DNA from: Temperatibacter marinus | GTDB taxonomy: Bacteria; Pseudomonadota; Alphaproteobacteria; Sphingomonadales; Kordiimonadaceae | Direction: 5' to 3' | Assembly (NCBI RefSeq): GCF_031598375.1 | Contig: NZ_CP123872.1 | Span: forward strand, 1,903,001 to 1,967,000 | Length of the DNA stretch: 64,000 bases | Shown: positions 19,927-29,711 of the stretch, piece after piece | How the letters are laid out: the number at the start of each line of letters is the position of its first letter | Numbering within the stretch: the stretch's first letter is position 1 | The notes under the pieces: model-generated | The model's input: the letters and a program-made list of their open reading frames with translations, nothing else | Told to the model about the DNA's origin: nothing | Databases searched by the model: none | Position numbers and translations under genes: made by a program

Positions 19927-20484
19927 ATGAGCACTAACGAGAATTCAAATGCACATGGAGACGGCGCAACTCGCCGTGATTTCCTTCATGTTGCTACGGC
20001 TGGTGTAGGCGCAGTTGGCGCAGCGGCAGCAGTATGGCCATTTATTGATCAAATGAACCCTGCTAAAGATACTTTAGCAGCTGGTTCTGTTGAGCTTGAT
20101 TTGTCTGCAATTGGCGAAGGCGAGTCAGTCGTGATCAAATGGCGTGGTAAACCAGTCTTCGTTCGTCATCGTACCGCTGCAGAAATTGCACAAGCGAAAG
20201 CAGATGATAAGGCAGTTTTGGTTGATCCTGAAACAGATGAAGCCCGTATTACGGCTGGCCGCGAAAAATGGCTGGTGGTGATGGGTGTATGTACTCACCT
20301 TGGGTGTGTGCCTCTTGGTAGCCGTTCTGGTGATGATAAAGGCGAGTTTGGTGGCTGGTACTGCCCTTGTCACGGATCTCACTATGACACATCTGGTCGT
20401 ATCCGTAAGGGTCCTGCACCGACAAACCTTGAAGTTCCGGGAGCTATTACCTTCCTGAGCGACACAAAAATCAAAATCGGTTAA
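19927..20484 (+). CDS. petA: Ubiquinol-cytochrome c reductase iron-sulfur (Rieske) subunit
   Basis: Rieske [2Fe-2S] subunit of the cytochrome bc1 complex; accepts an electron from ubiquinol and passes it to cytochrome c1. The 185 residues begin with a TAT-type signal/anchor ([20 protein letters not shown]), kept as a membrane anchor in this family. The cluster-binding motifs are CTHLGC and CPCHGSHYD, providing two Cys and two His plus the disulfide Cys pair. It is first of petABC, 13 bases from petB. Confidence 0.97.
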   Translation: MSTNENSNAHGDGATRRDFLHVATAGVGAVGAAAAVWPFIDQMNPAKDTLAAGSVELDLSAIGEGESVVIKWRGKPVFVRHRTAAEIAQAKADDKAVLVDPETDEARITAGREKWLVVMGVCTHLGCVPLGSRSGDDKGEFGGWYCPCHGSHYDTSGRIRKGPAPTNLEVPGAITFLSDTKIKIG

Positions 20485-20497
20485 GGGGAGTTTTACG

Positions 20498-21781
20498 ATG
20501 GGATCTTTTCCTGGTCCGGCTTTCAAGCCACAAAATTCGGTAGTCGCATGGATTGACCAGCGCTTACCTATTTTCTCACTTGTTCATGGCGCCCTTGGCC
20601 CTGGCTATGGTGCTCCTCGAAACTTGAACTACATGTGGAACTTTGGGTCTCTTGCGGGTTTATGCCTGGTGATTCAATTGCTCACGGGTATTGTTCTTGC
20701 GATGCACTATACGCCGCATGTAGATATGGCCTTCGATAGCGTTGAGCGCATTATGCGTGATGTTAATAACGGTGCAATGATCCGTTACATGCATGCGAAC
20801 GGTGCATCTTTTTTCTTCATTGCTGTTTATATCCATATCTTCCGTGGTCTTTACTATGGTTCATATAAGGCACCGCGCGAAATCTTGTGGATGCTTGGTG
20901 TGGTGATCATGCTTCTGATGATGGCAACTGCCTTCATGGGCTATGTGCTTCCATGGGGACAAATGTCATTCTGGGGTGCACAGGTTATTACAAATTTATT
21001 CTCTGCAATTCCAATTGTAGGTGAAGATATTGTAACGCTTCTTTGGGGTGGTTTCTCTGTTGATAATCCAACGTTGAACCGTTTCTTTAGCCTGCACTAT
21101 CTCCTGCCATTTGTGATTGTTGGTGTTGTTATTCTTCACATTTGGGCATTGCATATTCCTGGGTCAAATAACCCTACAGGTGTTGATGTTAAGACAAAAG
21201 CTGACGTTATTCCATTCCATCCTTATTATACAATCAAGGATGTATTTGGAATTTTTGTCTTCCTCACAGTCTTCTGCCTCTTCCTCTTCTATGCACCAAA
21301 TGCGATGGGACACCCAGATAATTACATCCCTGCGAATTCGATGGTTACGCCGTCTTCAATTGTTCCTGAATGGTATTTCTTGCCGTTCTACGCAATTTTG
21401 AGGTCTGTTACATTTGATATATTAATCATTGATGCAAAGCTTGGCGGCGTCCTTGCGATGTTTGCTTCCATTGGTGTGTTGTTCGTTCTTCCTTGGTTGG
21501 ACGGCAGCAAAGTCCGCAGCATGAAATATCGTCCGACAACACGTATGTTCTTCGTGATCTTTTTGATCGACGTGGTTATCTTAACCTGGGTTGGTGCACA
21601 GAAACCTGATCTTGTGATCCTTGGATCTGAAGATGGATTTGCTCTTAGAGCGGTGCACTTGGGTCAGATTTCAACTGCCTATTATTTCGCTTACTTCTTG
21701 GTAATTACTCCGTTATTATCTCGTCGTGAAAAAACATTGCCTGTGCCTGAGAGCATTATGGCATCTGTAACTAAGTCTTAA
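20498..21781 (+). CDS. petB: Cytochrome b subunit of the bc1 complex
   Basis: Membrane diheme cytochrome b that holds the Qo and Qi quinone sites. The 427 residues have about eight membrane helices, conserved Gly/His pairs for the bL and bH hemes (HYTPH region and the later HYLLPF/HIWALH helix), and the Qo-site PEWY motif in [15 protein letters not shown]. Length is typical of the separate alphaproteobacterial cytochrome b. GGGGAG precedes ATG 20498. Confidence 0.97.
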   Translation: MGSFPGPAFKPQNSVVAWIDQRLPIFSLVHGALGPGYGAPRNLNYMWNFGSLAGLCLVIQLLTGIVLAMHYTPHVDMAFDSVERIMRDVNNGAMIRYMHANGASFFFIAVYIHIFRGLYYGSYKAPREILWMLGVVIMLLMMATAFMGYVLPWGQMSFWGAQVITNLFSAIPIVGEDIVTLLWGGFSVDNPTLNRFFSLHYLLPFVIVGVVILHIWALHIPGSNNPTGVDVKTKADVIPFHPYYTIKDVFGIFVFLTVFCLFLFYAPNAMGHPDNYIPANSMVTPSSIVPEWYFLPFYAILRSVTFDILIIDAKLGGVLAMFASIGVLFVLPWLDGSKVRSMKYRPTTRMFFVIFLIDVVILTWVGAQKPDLVILGSEDGFALRAVHLGQISTAYYFAYFLVITPLLSRREKTLPVPESIMASVTKS

Positions 21782-21797
21782 GAGAAGGGATTTGAGA

Positions 21798-22586
21798 ATG
21801 AAAAACTTGAAAAAACTCTCTATCGCTGCTTTCGCTGTTGCAGCTGCTGTCACTGGCGCAGTTTATGCAGCTGGCGATGCGAAGAAACCTCGTCAAGTTG
21901 ATTGGTCTTTCAATGGGCCTCTTGGCAAATATGAGAGAGCATCTGCACAACGTGGCTTCCAAGTCTTCCGCGAAGTGTGTGCGGCTTGTCATGCATTGAA
22001 ATATTTCAAATTCCGTAATCTAGAAGATATTGGCTATCCTGAAGCACAGATCAAAGCGATCGCTGCAGAATATACAATGTCTATTCCAGGTGAAGTGGAT
22101 TCCTCAGGAGATCAGATTGAACGGTCTGGTTTACCTAAAGACGGTATTCCTTGGACATTTGATAATGAAGAGCAAGCGACAGCTGCAAACGGCGCTCTGC
22201 CACCTGACTTATCCTTGATCACAAAGGCTCGCCATGATGGTGCTAACTATCTTTACAGCCTTTTAACTGGCTATGATGGACAAACACCAGACGGTAAGTA
22301 TAAGAACCCTTATTTCCCAGGCGGTGTTATTACAATGGCCCCTCCGATTATGGATGATTTGGTGGAATATGCTGATGGGACACCGGCTACAGCAGATCAG
22401 ATTGCAAAAGATGTAACCATGTTCCTTGCCTATGTGGGAGAGCCTGGCCTTGAAGATCATAAAAAACGGGGTGTTCTTGTGATCCTCTTCTTGCTGGTTA
22501 TGACTATTTTGTCTTACTTCTCAATGAAGAAGATTTGGGCGCCGGTTAAGCGTGGTGAAGATGTGATGCCTTCTTCTGAAGAATAA
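21798..22586 (+). CDS. petC: Cytochrome c1 subunit of the bc1 complex
   Basis: Periplasmic c-type cytochrome anchored by a C-terminal helix, passing electrons from the Rieske centre to soluble cytochrome c. From ATG 21798 it has 262 residues with a cleavable signal peptide ending near AVYA, the heme motif CAACH, a distal region with ITMAPPIMDD carrying the probable axial Met, and a final membrane helix (GVLVILFLLVMTILSYF) followed by positive charges. A TTG six bases upstream is an alternative start, but AGAAGGGA is better spaced to ATG 21798. Confidence 0.96.
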   Translation: MKNLKKLSIAAFAVAAAVTGAVYAAGDAKKPRQVDWSFNGPLGKYERASAQRGFQVFREVCAACHALKYFKFRNLEDIGYPEAQIKAIAAEYTMSIPGEVDSSGDQIERSGLPKDGIPWTFDNEEQATAANGALPPDLSLITKARHDGANYLYSLLTGYDGQTPDGKYKNPYFPGGVITMAPPIMDDLVEYADGTPATADQIAKDVTMFLAYVGEPGLEDHKKRGVLVILFLLVMTILSYFSMKKIWAPVKRGEDVMPSSEE

Positions 22587-22606
22587 GTCCTTCTTTATAA
22601 AATTTG

Positions 22607-22637
22607 AAAGCCCTGCATTTTTGCGGGGCTTTTTTTA
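22607..22637 (+). terminator. Intrinsic terminator after petC
   Basis: An 11-bp stem AAAGCCCTGCA/TGCGGGGCTTT (22607-22617 with 22622-22632, one G-U pair) is followed by a run of T. It closes petABC. Confidence 0.88.
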
Positions 22638-22703
22638 TGCAGTTTCTCTTTGATTTTTATCGTTTCTATTGTCACACTCTGAAAAGGGAGTGAGGAGAGT
22701 CAT

Positions 22704-23624
22704 TTGTTTGATTTTGATATGGAAGCCATTGACCGCGTTGTGATTTCAATGGACTCTACGATGCAGGGCATTTTAGCAGCGATTCTTATTTTTATGATGT
22801 TTAGTGTCGCCTTAGGATTGCGAGGATCTCATTTTACGCGCATCGTACAAGCACCAGGAGATGTGGTATCTGGATTACTGGTGCAAGTGATTGGATTGCC
22901 AGCGGTTACAATGGCGTTTATTCACCTTCTTCAACTGCCGGCTTCTATTGCTTTGGGTTTGATCATAGTTGCCAGTTGCCCTGGCGGTAATGTGTCTAAT
23001 TTTTTCGCACGTATTAGTCATGCGAACGTTGCTTACTCTATTACCCTCACGGCACTGTCTGGTATATTTGCAGTGCTTATGATCCCGATCTCTGTGTTAT
23101 TTTGGGGAGGCTTATACGAACCAATAGATCTTCTGTTAAAGGAGATAGATTTAGATCGCGGTCTGTTTTTCATCCGAATTTTTGCAATGCTTGGTTTCCC
23201 TTTATTTGTCGGAATGATGATTGCTCATAAGCACCCTGATTTCGCTGATAGGTTACAAAAGAAAGCGGTCCCTCTATCTGTTGTCCTGTTAGGTGTCTTA
23301 ATCGTGATCACGGTCAGTCAAAACTCAGACTTACTTTTTAGTTTTGGCCCATCCATTTTGTCTGTTGTTGTTTTGCATAATATTGTAGCTTTTGCCCTTG
23401 GGGGCATAGCAGCCGCTTTGCTTATGAAAGAAAGAGGGAAGTTTAGAACGCTTATCTTCGAAGTAGGGCTGCAGAACACAGGCCTTGCTCTTGTAATACT
23501 TTTATCGGAATTTCAGGGACTCGGAGGAGCAGCGCTCATTACTGCTACATGGGGCATATGGCATATGGTCACTGGATTTGGGTTAGCTGGATTATTTAGA
23601 TTACAGGATAAGAAGCATGACTGA
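22704..23624 (+). CDS. Bile acid:sodium symporter (BASS) family transporter
   Basis: A 306-residue integral membrane protein with nine or so hydrophobic helices. The pattern MMFSVALGLRG near the N-terminus, IIVASCPGGNVSNFFARISHANVAYSITLTALS, and FEVGLQNTGLALVI matches the BASS family, whose crossover helices carry such conserved Gly/Asn/Gln motifs. The start is TTG 22704 after GAGGAGAG. Substrate is unknown; members carry bile acids, pyruvate, pantoate and other organic anions. It overlaps the next amidohydrolase gene by 8 bases, so the two are very likely co-expressed. Confidence 0.88.
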   Translation: MFDFDMEAIDRVVISMDSTMQGILAAILIFMMFSVALGLRGSHFTRIVQAPGDVVSGLLVQVIGLPAVTMAFIHLLQLPASIALGLIIVASCPGGNVSNFFARISHANVAYSITLTALSGIFAVLMIPISVLFWGGLYEPIDLLLKEIDLDRGLFFIRIFAMLGFPLFVGMMIAHKHPDFADRLQKKAVPLSVVLLGVLIVITVSQNSDLLFSFGPSILSVVVLHNIVAFALGGIAAALLMKERGKFRTLIFEVGLQNTGLALVILLSEFQGLGGAALITATWGIWHMVTGFGLAGLFRLQDKKHD

Positions 23625-25398
23625 CATACTTATTAAAAATGGGATGATTATTGACGGGACAGGTCGTGAGGCTTTTGTTGCTGACATAGCTATTCAAAAT
23701 GGCCTTATTTCTGCTATTGGGTCAGCTCTTGGTAAAGCGGATGAAATTATTGATGCTAAAGGGCAGATCGTTACACCTGGATTTGTGGATCTACACACCC
23801 ATTATGATGGCCAGGTCAGCTGGGATGAAAAGCTTGAGCCGAGTGTTTATCACGGTGTCACTACAGTTGTTATGGGGAATTGCGGTGTTGGATTTGCCCC
23901 TGTGCACCCAGAAGATCATGAAAAACTGATCAGCTTGATGGAGGGAGTGGAAGAAATTCCTGGAGCAGCTCTTGCAGAAGGCCTTACATGGGAATGGAGC
24001 AGCTTTCCTGAATATCTTGATGCCATTGACACACCCCATACCATCGATTTTGCCGCCCATCTCTGTCATGACCCCCTGAGGGTTTATGTGATGCGCGACC
24101 GTGCGCTCTTTGATCAAGAAGCAACTGAGGAAGATATCTCGGCAATGCGCCTGTTAACAGAAGAAGCCTTGGCTGCAGGGGCTATAGGATTTTCAACAGG
24201 CCGCTCTGATGTACACAGATCCAGCGAGGGTGAGTGGACACCTTCAAGTGAAGCGACTGAGGAAGAATTGGCTGGCATTGGGGCAGCGCTCTCAAGTTCA
24301 ACGCACGGCGTTCTACAAGCGGTGAATGATTTTGATTTGGAACGGGATGATCAAACAGCATTTGAACGTGAATGGGCCCTCCTTGAAAAATTTGCCCAGT
24401 CTTCAGAAGGTCGGCCTTTTAGCCTTTCACTGATGCAGCGGGATTTTGCACCTCAACAGTGGCAGCATATTCTGGAAAAAGCAGAAAAAGCCAAAGCCAA
24501 AGATATCGACATCCGATTGCAAGTGGCTCCGCGCGGCATTGGCGTAACCTTAGGGCTTAACTGTACGTTTCATCCATTTATGGGACATCCAAGTTATAAG
24601 AAAATTCATGATAAACCTTTAAGGGACCGTGTCACCTTGATGAAAGACCCGGCCTTTAAAGTCCAATTACTGAGTGAAACAATGGAGCCCCTTGCTGGGG
24701 ATGGTACACCGATCCCGCCGCTCGCTGATAAACTCCTTCAGATGATTGATTTTATAAGTTGCAAAATGTTTTTACTGGATGAATACCCTGACTACGAACA
24801 AGGGCCTGAGAATTCTGTTTATAAGATGGCTGAAAGGGCAGGCGTGCCTCCTCTTGAAATGATCTATGATCTCATGCTTCAGGACGAAGGGCAGGCCTTC
24901 ATTTATTTCCCAATTTATAACTATACGAATATGAATTACGATGCCTTAGAAGAGATGATGGCGCATCCTCAATCTCTTATGGGGTTAAGTGATGGCGGTG
25001 CTCATGTGGGCACGGTCTGCGATGCCAGTTTTCCAACTTATCTCTTGTCCCATTGGACACGAGATAGAACTCGTGGCAAAAAGATTTCTCTAGAAGAGGC
25101 AGTTAAGAGACTAACCAGTGAAAGTGCAGATTACATTGGGTTTCAGGATCGCGGTCGTCTAGAGGTGGGTAAGAAAGCAGATATTAATATCATTGACTAT
25201 GATAAACTGCGTATTAAGCGCCCCACTATGGTGACAGATTTACCTGCAGGCGGTAAAAGGTTGATGCAAAAAGCCGAGGGTATGACCGCAACGCTTGTCG
25301 CCGGAAAAGTGATCTTGAAAGATGGATGCCTAACGGGTGAGTTGCCCGGACGTCTCGTACGCGGCGGCCAACTAAAAGGCAAGCTAGCAGCAGAATGA
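23617..25398 (+). CDS. N-acyl-D-amino-acid deacylase (D-aminoacylase)-like amidohydrolase
   Basis: A 593-residue metal-dependent amidohydrolase. It starts with the small beta domain (ILIKNGMIIDGTGREAFVADI), then the HxH metal motif in FVDLHTHYDGQ, the GVTTVVMGNCGVGFAP stretch typical of D-aminoacylases, and a late GGAHVGTVCD segment with the metal-binding Asp region. Relatives release D-amino acids from N-acyl derivatives, but the family is broad. Translational overlap with the BASS transporter suggests uptake and hydrolysis of the same acyl-amino acid or related anion; this is inference. Confidence 0.85.
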   Translation: MTDILIKNGMIIDGTGREAFVADIAIQNGLISAIGSALGKADEIIDAKGQIVTPGFVDLHTHYDGQVSWDEKLEPSVYHGVTTVVMGNCGVGFAPVHPEDHEKLISLMEGVEEIPGAALAEGLTWEWSSFPEYLDAIDTPHTIDFAAHLCHDPLRVYVMRDRALFDQEATEEDISAMRLLTEEALAAGAIGFSTGRSDVHRSSEGEWTPSSEATEEELAGIGAALSSSTHGVLQAVNDFDLERDDQTAFEREWALLEKFAQSSEGRPFSLSLMQRDFAPQQWQHILEKAEKAKAKDIDIRLQVAPRGIGVTLGLNCTFHPFMGHPSYKKIHDKPLRDRVTLMKDPAFKVQLLSETMEPLAGDGTPIPPLADKLLQMIDFISCKMFLLDEYPDYEQGPENSVYKMAERAGVPPLEMIYDLMLQDEGQAFIYFPIYNYTNMNYDALEEMMAHPQSLMGLSDGGAHVGTVCDASFPTYLLSHWTRDRTRGKKISLEEAVKRLTSESADYIGFQDRGRLEVGKKADINIIDYDKLRIKRPTMVTDLPAGGKRLMQKAEGMTATLVAGKVILKDGCLTGELPGRLVRGGQLKGKLAAE

Positions 25399-25404
25399 TA
25401 AATT

Positions 25405-26112
25405 CTATAACTTAAAGTCTCTCTTTGAGAGCCTGAACCAGAGCATGAAAAATCCGGTCAAAAGAAAAAGAACGGCTGAAAAAGAAAATGCAAGTAAAAG
25501 TGGGTTATTGAAATTGTCGCGGGCTTCATAATCCATAATATGCAACATCCAGACAAAGTCAAAGAGGCGCCAAGTATCCGTACGCCAAGAGAGAACTTGT
25601 CCCGTTTGTGGTGAGATGTAGACATTTAGGTTGTCTGGCGTATTAAAACTGACCTGCCAAATAGGAAATGATCCTCGATACTCAAAATCAGGGGCTGCAG
25701 AGGAGAGCAGTTCAATGGTTTTTATGGGGGCAGATCCATTGAAATTCTCTGTCGCTATACGCTTAATCCACTCTTTTGAAAGCGGTGATAACGGGGCACC
25801 TGTATGAGCATGATAAAGCCTTGTCTGACCCTCGTGTCGTGTAATTCTATAAACCGGTACTTTATAAAACTCTTCATAGTTAACGCCCACGATCGTGCCC
25901 CAATCCGGAAGGTTTTGAATTGGAAACCTTGCGGGCTGTTTGAGGATTGCCTGTGGGAGATCAACTCTTAGGTGCTCGCCCCTAACATTTTCTATCTCTA
26001 GAAAACTCATTATAAAACCACCTGCGACCCATAGCAGAAGCTGGAGGCCGATAAGAAGGCCAAGAAGTTTGTGTATTCTAGAAATAGCGATATGAAGTCT
26101 TTGGCGTGTCAT
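25405..26112 (-). CDS. PepSY-domain membrane protein
   Basis: A 235-residue protein with an N-terminal membrane helix (HKLLGLLIGLQLLLWVAGGFIMS), a periplasmic part, and a C-terminal helix preceded by the FVWMLHIMDYEARDNFNN stretch and followed by FMLWFRL. This fits PepSY-associated membrane proteins (PiuB-like), often linked to iron/siderophore or heme systems or to reductases. No TonB receptor is nearby, so the role is unclear. It converges on the D-aminoacylase gene with a 6-base gap and lies downstream of the tricorn gene, separated by a terminator. Confidence 0.75.
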   Translation of the reverse strand: MTRQRLHIAISRIHKLLGLLIGLQLLLWVAGGFIMSFLEIENVRGEHLRVDLPQAILKQPARFPIQNLPDWGTIVGVNYEEFYKVPVYRITRHEGQTRLYHAHTGAPLSPLSKEWIKRIATENFNGSAPIKTIELLSSAAPDFEYRGSFPIWQVSFNTPDNLNVYISPQTGQVLSWRTDTWRLFDFVWMLHIMDYEARDNFNNPLLLAFSFSAVLFLLTGFFMLWFRLSKRDFKL

Positions 26113-26129
26113 CGTAGTTAATTCTCAAA

Positions 26130-26165
26130 AATATGCCCTGCCAGCGATCACTAGCAGGGCATAAA
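26130..26165 (-). terminator. Intrinsic terminator after the tricorn-type protease
   Basis: A perfect 10-bp inverted repeat TATGCCCTGC (26132-26141) and GCAGGGCATA (26154-26163), followed on the minus strand by TTTTT. It ends the gene finishing at 26188 and separates it from the PepSY gene. Confidence 0.82.
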
Positions 26166-26187
26166 GAGTTGCGCAAGAGGTGCTTTG

Positions 26188-29100
26188 TTATTTAGCGTCT
26201 AGCTTCTGCAATAACACCTCAACAGCTTTAGCAATTTGTTTGTCTTCCCCCTTTGCGGAAGAGACAGCATCATTGGCTACCTTATGGGTTGGTTCTAGTT
26301 GTTTGTTTTCCAAATAGTCTCCGGCCATGTTTTTAACGCCGACTTGTGGAATACCGAAGAATACGTCTCCTGATACAAGCAACTCCCACCAAACAGCTGT
26401 CATTGTTCCAGGGACTGGCATGCCAACTGTTTCCCCAATATTGAGTGCTGTATAGGCAAATGGGAAACCATAAGCATCGGAATAATTTCCTTCGCCCATT
26501 ACGACGATAGATGGTTTTGTATATTGGTCTCCAGGGTCTCCGTTATACTGACGGCCTCTGACATGCATGGTCGAATAGTCTTTGCCAGCTAAGAGTTTTG
26601 CCAAGTCGTTATGTAGCCATCCTCCACCGTTCCAGCGCGTATCAACGATTGCGGCTTCTTTATCAAACCCATTCCCCATAAGATCTGAGTATACCTCGCG
26701 GAAGCTCGCATCATTCATAGAACGTACATGGACATAGGTGAGACGCCCGCCTGAAAGTTTCTTGACAAGATTGCGGCGATTTTTAACCCAACGATGATAC
26801 ATTAATTCATCTTCAGCTCTCTTGGCGATTGGACGGATCACTTCATCAAGTGTGTTGCCCTCTGAATCTACGAAGGTGAGGCGCGTTCTTTGTCCCGCTT
26901 TGTTATTCATTAAGGCATTAAAGTTCGTAGTACTGCTTAACAGTTTTCCGTCTACAGCTGTGAGCTTCATTCCAGTCTTCACTTTGGATTTAGCCTTGTC
27001 TAGTGGACTGCCTGATAAGATTTCGTCGACGGTTAACGCTCCTGCGGTATCTGTCATATCAAAGAGAATGCCAAGACTCGCCGTGGCATCTGAACCAGGC
27101 ATACGTGCGCGGTAATACATGCCGGTATGAGAAGCGTTGAGTTCACCTAACATTTCTTCCATCATGCGTGCAAAATCTCTGTTGTTTGCAAGAGCAGGGA
27201 GTTTAACTTTATAATCCGCCTTCATCTGCGCCCAGTCTATACCGTGCATATTAGGGTTATAGAATTTATCTTGAACCTGTCGCCACACATGCTCAAACAT
27301 ATAAGCCCGTTCTTGGTCAGCTTTTAATTCCATGACCGGTGCAAGCGCAATTGGTTTAGGACGACCGCCAGAGATCGGAGCTTTCATTAATCGTCCATCA
27401 GCAAGCAAAAAGATTGATTTGTCATCTTTTGACAATTCCATTGAAACTGTACGAGCATTTAACGGTAGAATAAGCTTTGTGCCTCGCTCGCGTAATTTCT
27501 GCTCCCATAGATTAAAACCACCCTCAAACCGTGTTAGATAAAGAAGCTTGTCAGCTTTCTTAGTCATGGCATAATCTGTCATATTGCTAGAGTGGACAGT
27601 CAAGCGGACAGTACGGTCCGGAAGGTTGGTCAGATCAACAGTAAGAGGCTTCTCTTTTGCCTTGTCCTTCTTTTTGTCTTCTTTTTTATCAACTGATTTC
27701 GGAACAGTTTCTTTTTTTACGTCCTCTGAAACATCTTTTCCAGAATCTGTTTGGTCAGAATCAGCTTTGTCAGCTTTAGCTTTTTCAGCGGCTTTTTTCT
27801 TTTCTTCTTTGGCCTTTTTCTTGGCTTTTTCCTCTTTTTTCTTCCGCTCTTTCTCAAGCTCTTTCATGAGCTCATAGTCTTCTTTGCTCATGGTGAATTC
27901 GTCATAAGCATCTTGGGTTAAAAAGGTAGCGAATACATCAGAATCAGCACCCCAGCTCCCGTGATTGCGGCGCCCATATTTTAAGGATCCATATATAATT
28001 GATTGACCGTCTTTATTCCATTTTGGATAAAAAGAAGAATAGCCACTTTGTGACAGATCCACTGGCTCTGCACTTCCATCTGCTGGAAAAACACCAATCT
28101 TAGAATAGAAAAGGCGTCCTTTAGTAGCAAAGCTTGCAGTGAGCCACTTGCTATCAGATGCCCAGCTATAAGATATATCCCCATCCGCATAGCTATAGTT
28201 CCACTTGCCGTCGAGGGCTGTGACGATTTTCCCGCTCTCACGATCAACAACATTAATGGCATCTCTATTCGCTAGGAAGGCAACTTTCTTGCCGTCTGGA
28301 GAATAAGTAGGTTGGAAACTTTCGTTGTCTTTGTCTGCAAGGACTTTCTCTGTGAAACCTGTAGAAGCATAGAAATATTTTTCGCTTTCATCTTTGAGGC
28401 TGGCTTCAATAATTTTCCATTTGCCACCGCGCTCTGATGCATAAACGAGCGTTTTTCCGTCAGGGGCAAAACTTACACTGCGTTCTTGTTCAGGTGTGTT
28501 GGTGACACGCACAGTTGTTGCAAAATCAGTGCTTGTCACATAAACTTCACCGCGGGCAACAAAAGCAACTTCTTTTCCGTTCCCAGAAACGGAAAATTCA
28601 CTCACATTTCTTGACACTGGTAAAGTGACATAATCATTGTTTTGGCCGTCGACTGCGATGGTGATCTTGACCTTTTTAGGGGATTTGCCGCGCAGGGTGT
28701 AGATATCACCGTGCTGTGTGAAGGCCATAGTTCCTTTAGAGGATATAGACAAGCCGCGAACAGGATGGGTTTCGAAATCTGTGATTTTTGATTTATTGCC
28801 ATTGGATAAGTTCATAGACCAGACATTGAAATTGTTATGACCGTCTTCTGACAGATAATATGCTTTATTTGATCCAGACCAGACGGGTGAATGATCGGCT
28901 CCTTCGAATGTAGTAAGCTGAGTATGGCTGCCGTCTTCGCTATTATATAGCCAGATATCTCTTGCAAAAGCTGAGATGTCATGTTTACGAAGATCACTTT
29001 CTAAAGCTTTCTCATCTCGGTATAATATTTTTGTTCCGTCGCTATTCCATTGAGCTTCAGATGTGGCAGTTGTCAGTAGCTGAGATGGGGTGCCGCCCTT

Positions 29101-29559
29101 CGTAGAAACCTTGTATAATTCATTCAAACTGCCTCGCGGAAAAAGACTGCTCTCAACAGCATCTGTTCTAGTACTATTAAAGAGGATCATCCCGTTATTA
29201 AAATCAGTCGGTCTATCATTACTTGAATGATGTGTAAGGCGTTTGGCTTTGCCGCCTGACGCTGGCATTACAAAGATGTCTAAATTGCCGTGACGATCAC
29301 TGGCAAAGGCAATTGATTTTCCGTCATCAGACCAGACGGGATGTCCTTCCCAGGCTGAATGCATGGTCAAGGGTGTGGCTGCGCCGCCTTTAGCTGCAAC
29401 CTTAAATAAATTGCCTTTATAACTAAAGACAATCTCTTTGCCGTCTGGTGAAATGGCAGCATGTTGATACCAATCTCCTGAGACGTTTGATTGTGCAGCA
29501 AGGGGTAAAGTCATGCCCATCGTCATGACTGTAGATAGAATCCATCTCGATTTATTCAT
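26188..29559 (-). CDS. Tricorn-type protease (S41 family) with beta-propeller domains and Lys/Glu-rich insert
   Basis: A 1123-residue secreted protease. A signal peptide (ends near PLAAQS) precedes six- and seven-bladed WD40-like propellers with repeated SPDGKxxxF and WSDDGKSIAF elements up to about residue 560. A highly charged insert rich in Lys, Glu and Ala (about 560-650) comes next, then a second propeller part, a PDZ-like domain and the S41 catalytic core. The catalytic region shows ASHTG (tricorn His) and NYSDAYGF (nucleophile Ser), plus DTRWNGGGW. Archaeal tricorn acts downstream of the proteasome on peptides; bacterial homologues with signal peptides probably work in the periplasm. 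GGGAGG precedes ATG 29559. Confidence 0.93.
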   Translation of the reverse strand: MNKSRWILSTVMTMGMTLPLAAQSNVSGDWYQHAAISPDGKEIVFSYKGNLFKVAAKGGAATPLTMHSAWEGHPVWSDDGKSIAFASDRHGNLDIFVMPASGGKAKRLTHHSSNDRPTDFNNGMILFNSTRTDAVESSLFPRGSLNELYKVSTKGGTPSQLLTTATSEAQWNSDGTKILYRDEKALESDLRKHDISAFARDIWLYNSEDGSHTQLTTFEGADHSPVWSGSNKAYYLSEDGHNNFNVWSMNLSNGNKSKITDFETHPVRGLSISSKGTMAFTQHGDIYTLRGKSPKKVKITIAVDGQNNDYVTLPVSRNVSEFSVSGNGKEVAFVARGEVYVTSTDFATTVRVTNTPEQERSVSFAPDGKTLVYASERGGKWKIIEASLKDESEKYFYASTGFTEKVLADKDNESFQPTYSPDGKKVAFLANRDAINVVDRESGKIVTALDGKWNYSYADGDISYSWASDSKWLTASFATKGRLFYSKIGVFPADGSAEPVDLSQSGYSSFYPKWNKDGQSIIYGSLKYGRRNHGSWGADSDVFATFLTQDAYDEFTMSKEDYELMKELEKERKKKEEKAKKKAKEEKKKAAEKAKADKADSDQTDSGKDVSEDVKKETVPKSVDKKEDKKKDKAKEKPLTVDLTNLPDRTVRLTVHSSNMTDYAMTKKADKLLYLTRFEGGFNLWEQKLRERGTKLILPLNARTVSMELSKDDKSIFLLADGRLMKAPISGGRPKPIALAPVMELKADQERAYMFEHVWRQVQDKFYNPNMHGIDWAQMKADYKVKLPALANNRDFARMMEEMLGELNASHTGMYYRARMPGSDATASLGILFDMTDTAGALTVDEILSGSPLDKAKSKVKTGMKLTAVDGKLLSSTTNFNALMNNKAGQRTRLTFVDSEGNTLDEVIRPIAKRAEDELMYHRWVKNRRNLVKKLSGGRLTYVHVRSMNDASFREVYSDLMGNGFDKEAAIVDTRWNGGGWLHNDLAKLLAGKDYSTMHVRGRQYNGDPGDQYTKPSIVVMGEGNYSDAYGFPFAYTALNIGETVGMPVPGTMTAVWWELLVSGDVFFGIPQVGVKNMAGDYLENKQLEPTHKVANDAVSSAKGEDKQIAKAVEVLLQKLDAK

Positions 29560-29711
29560 TATTTCCTCCCAAAAATATTTGCAATGAAACTATAGAAGGA
29601 AACGGTCTATTGCAAGAGTGTATATGGAGGCTATGCCTTTCGTTTACTAATCATTATTCCTTTTTTTTTACAGTAAGTTATGGCATTCTATGATGAAACA
29701 AGGATTAAACG

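Noticed and set aside
27584-27877. Ser/Phe-rich plus-strand ORF opposite the tricorn Lys/Glu-rich insert
   Set aside because: Low-complexity product is the antisense reading of AAA/GAA codons; no start context.
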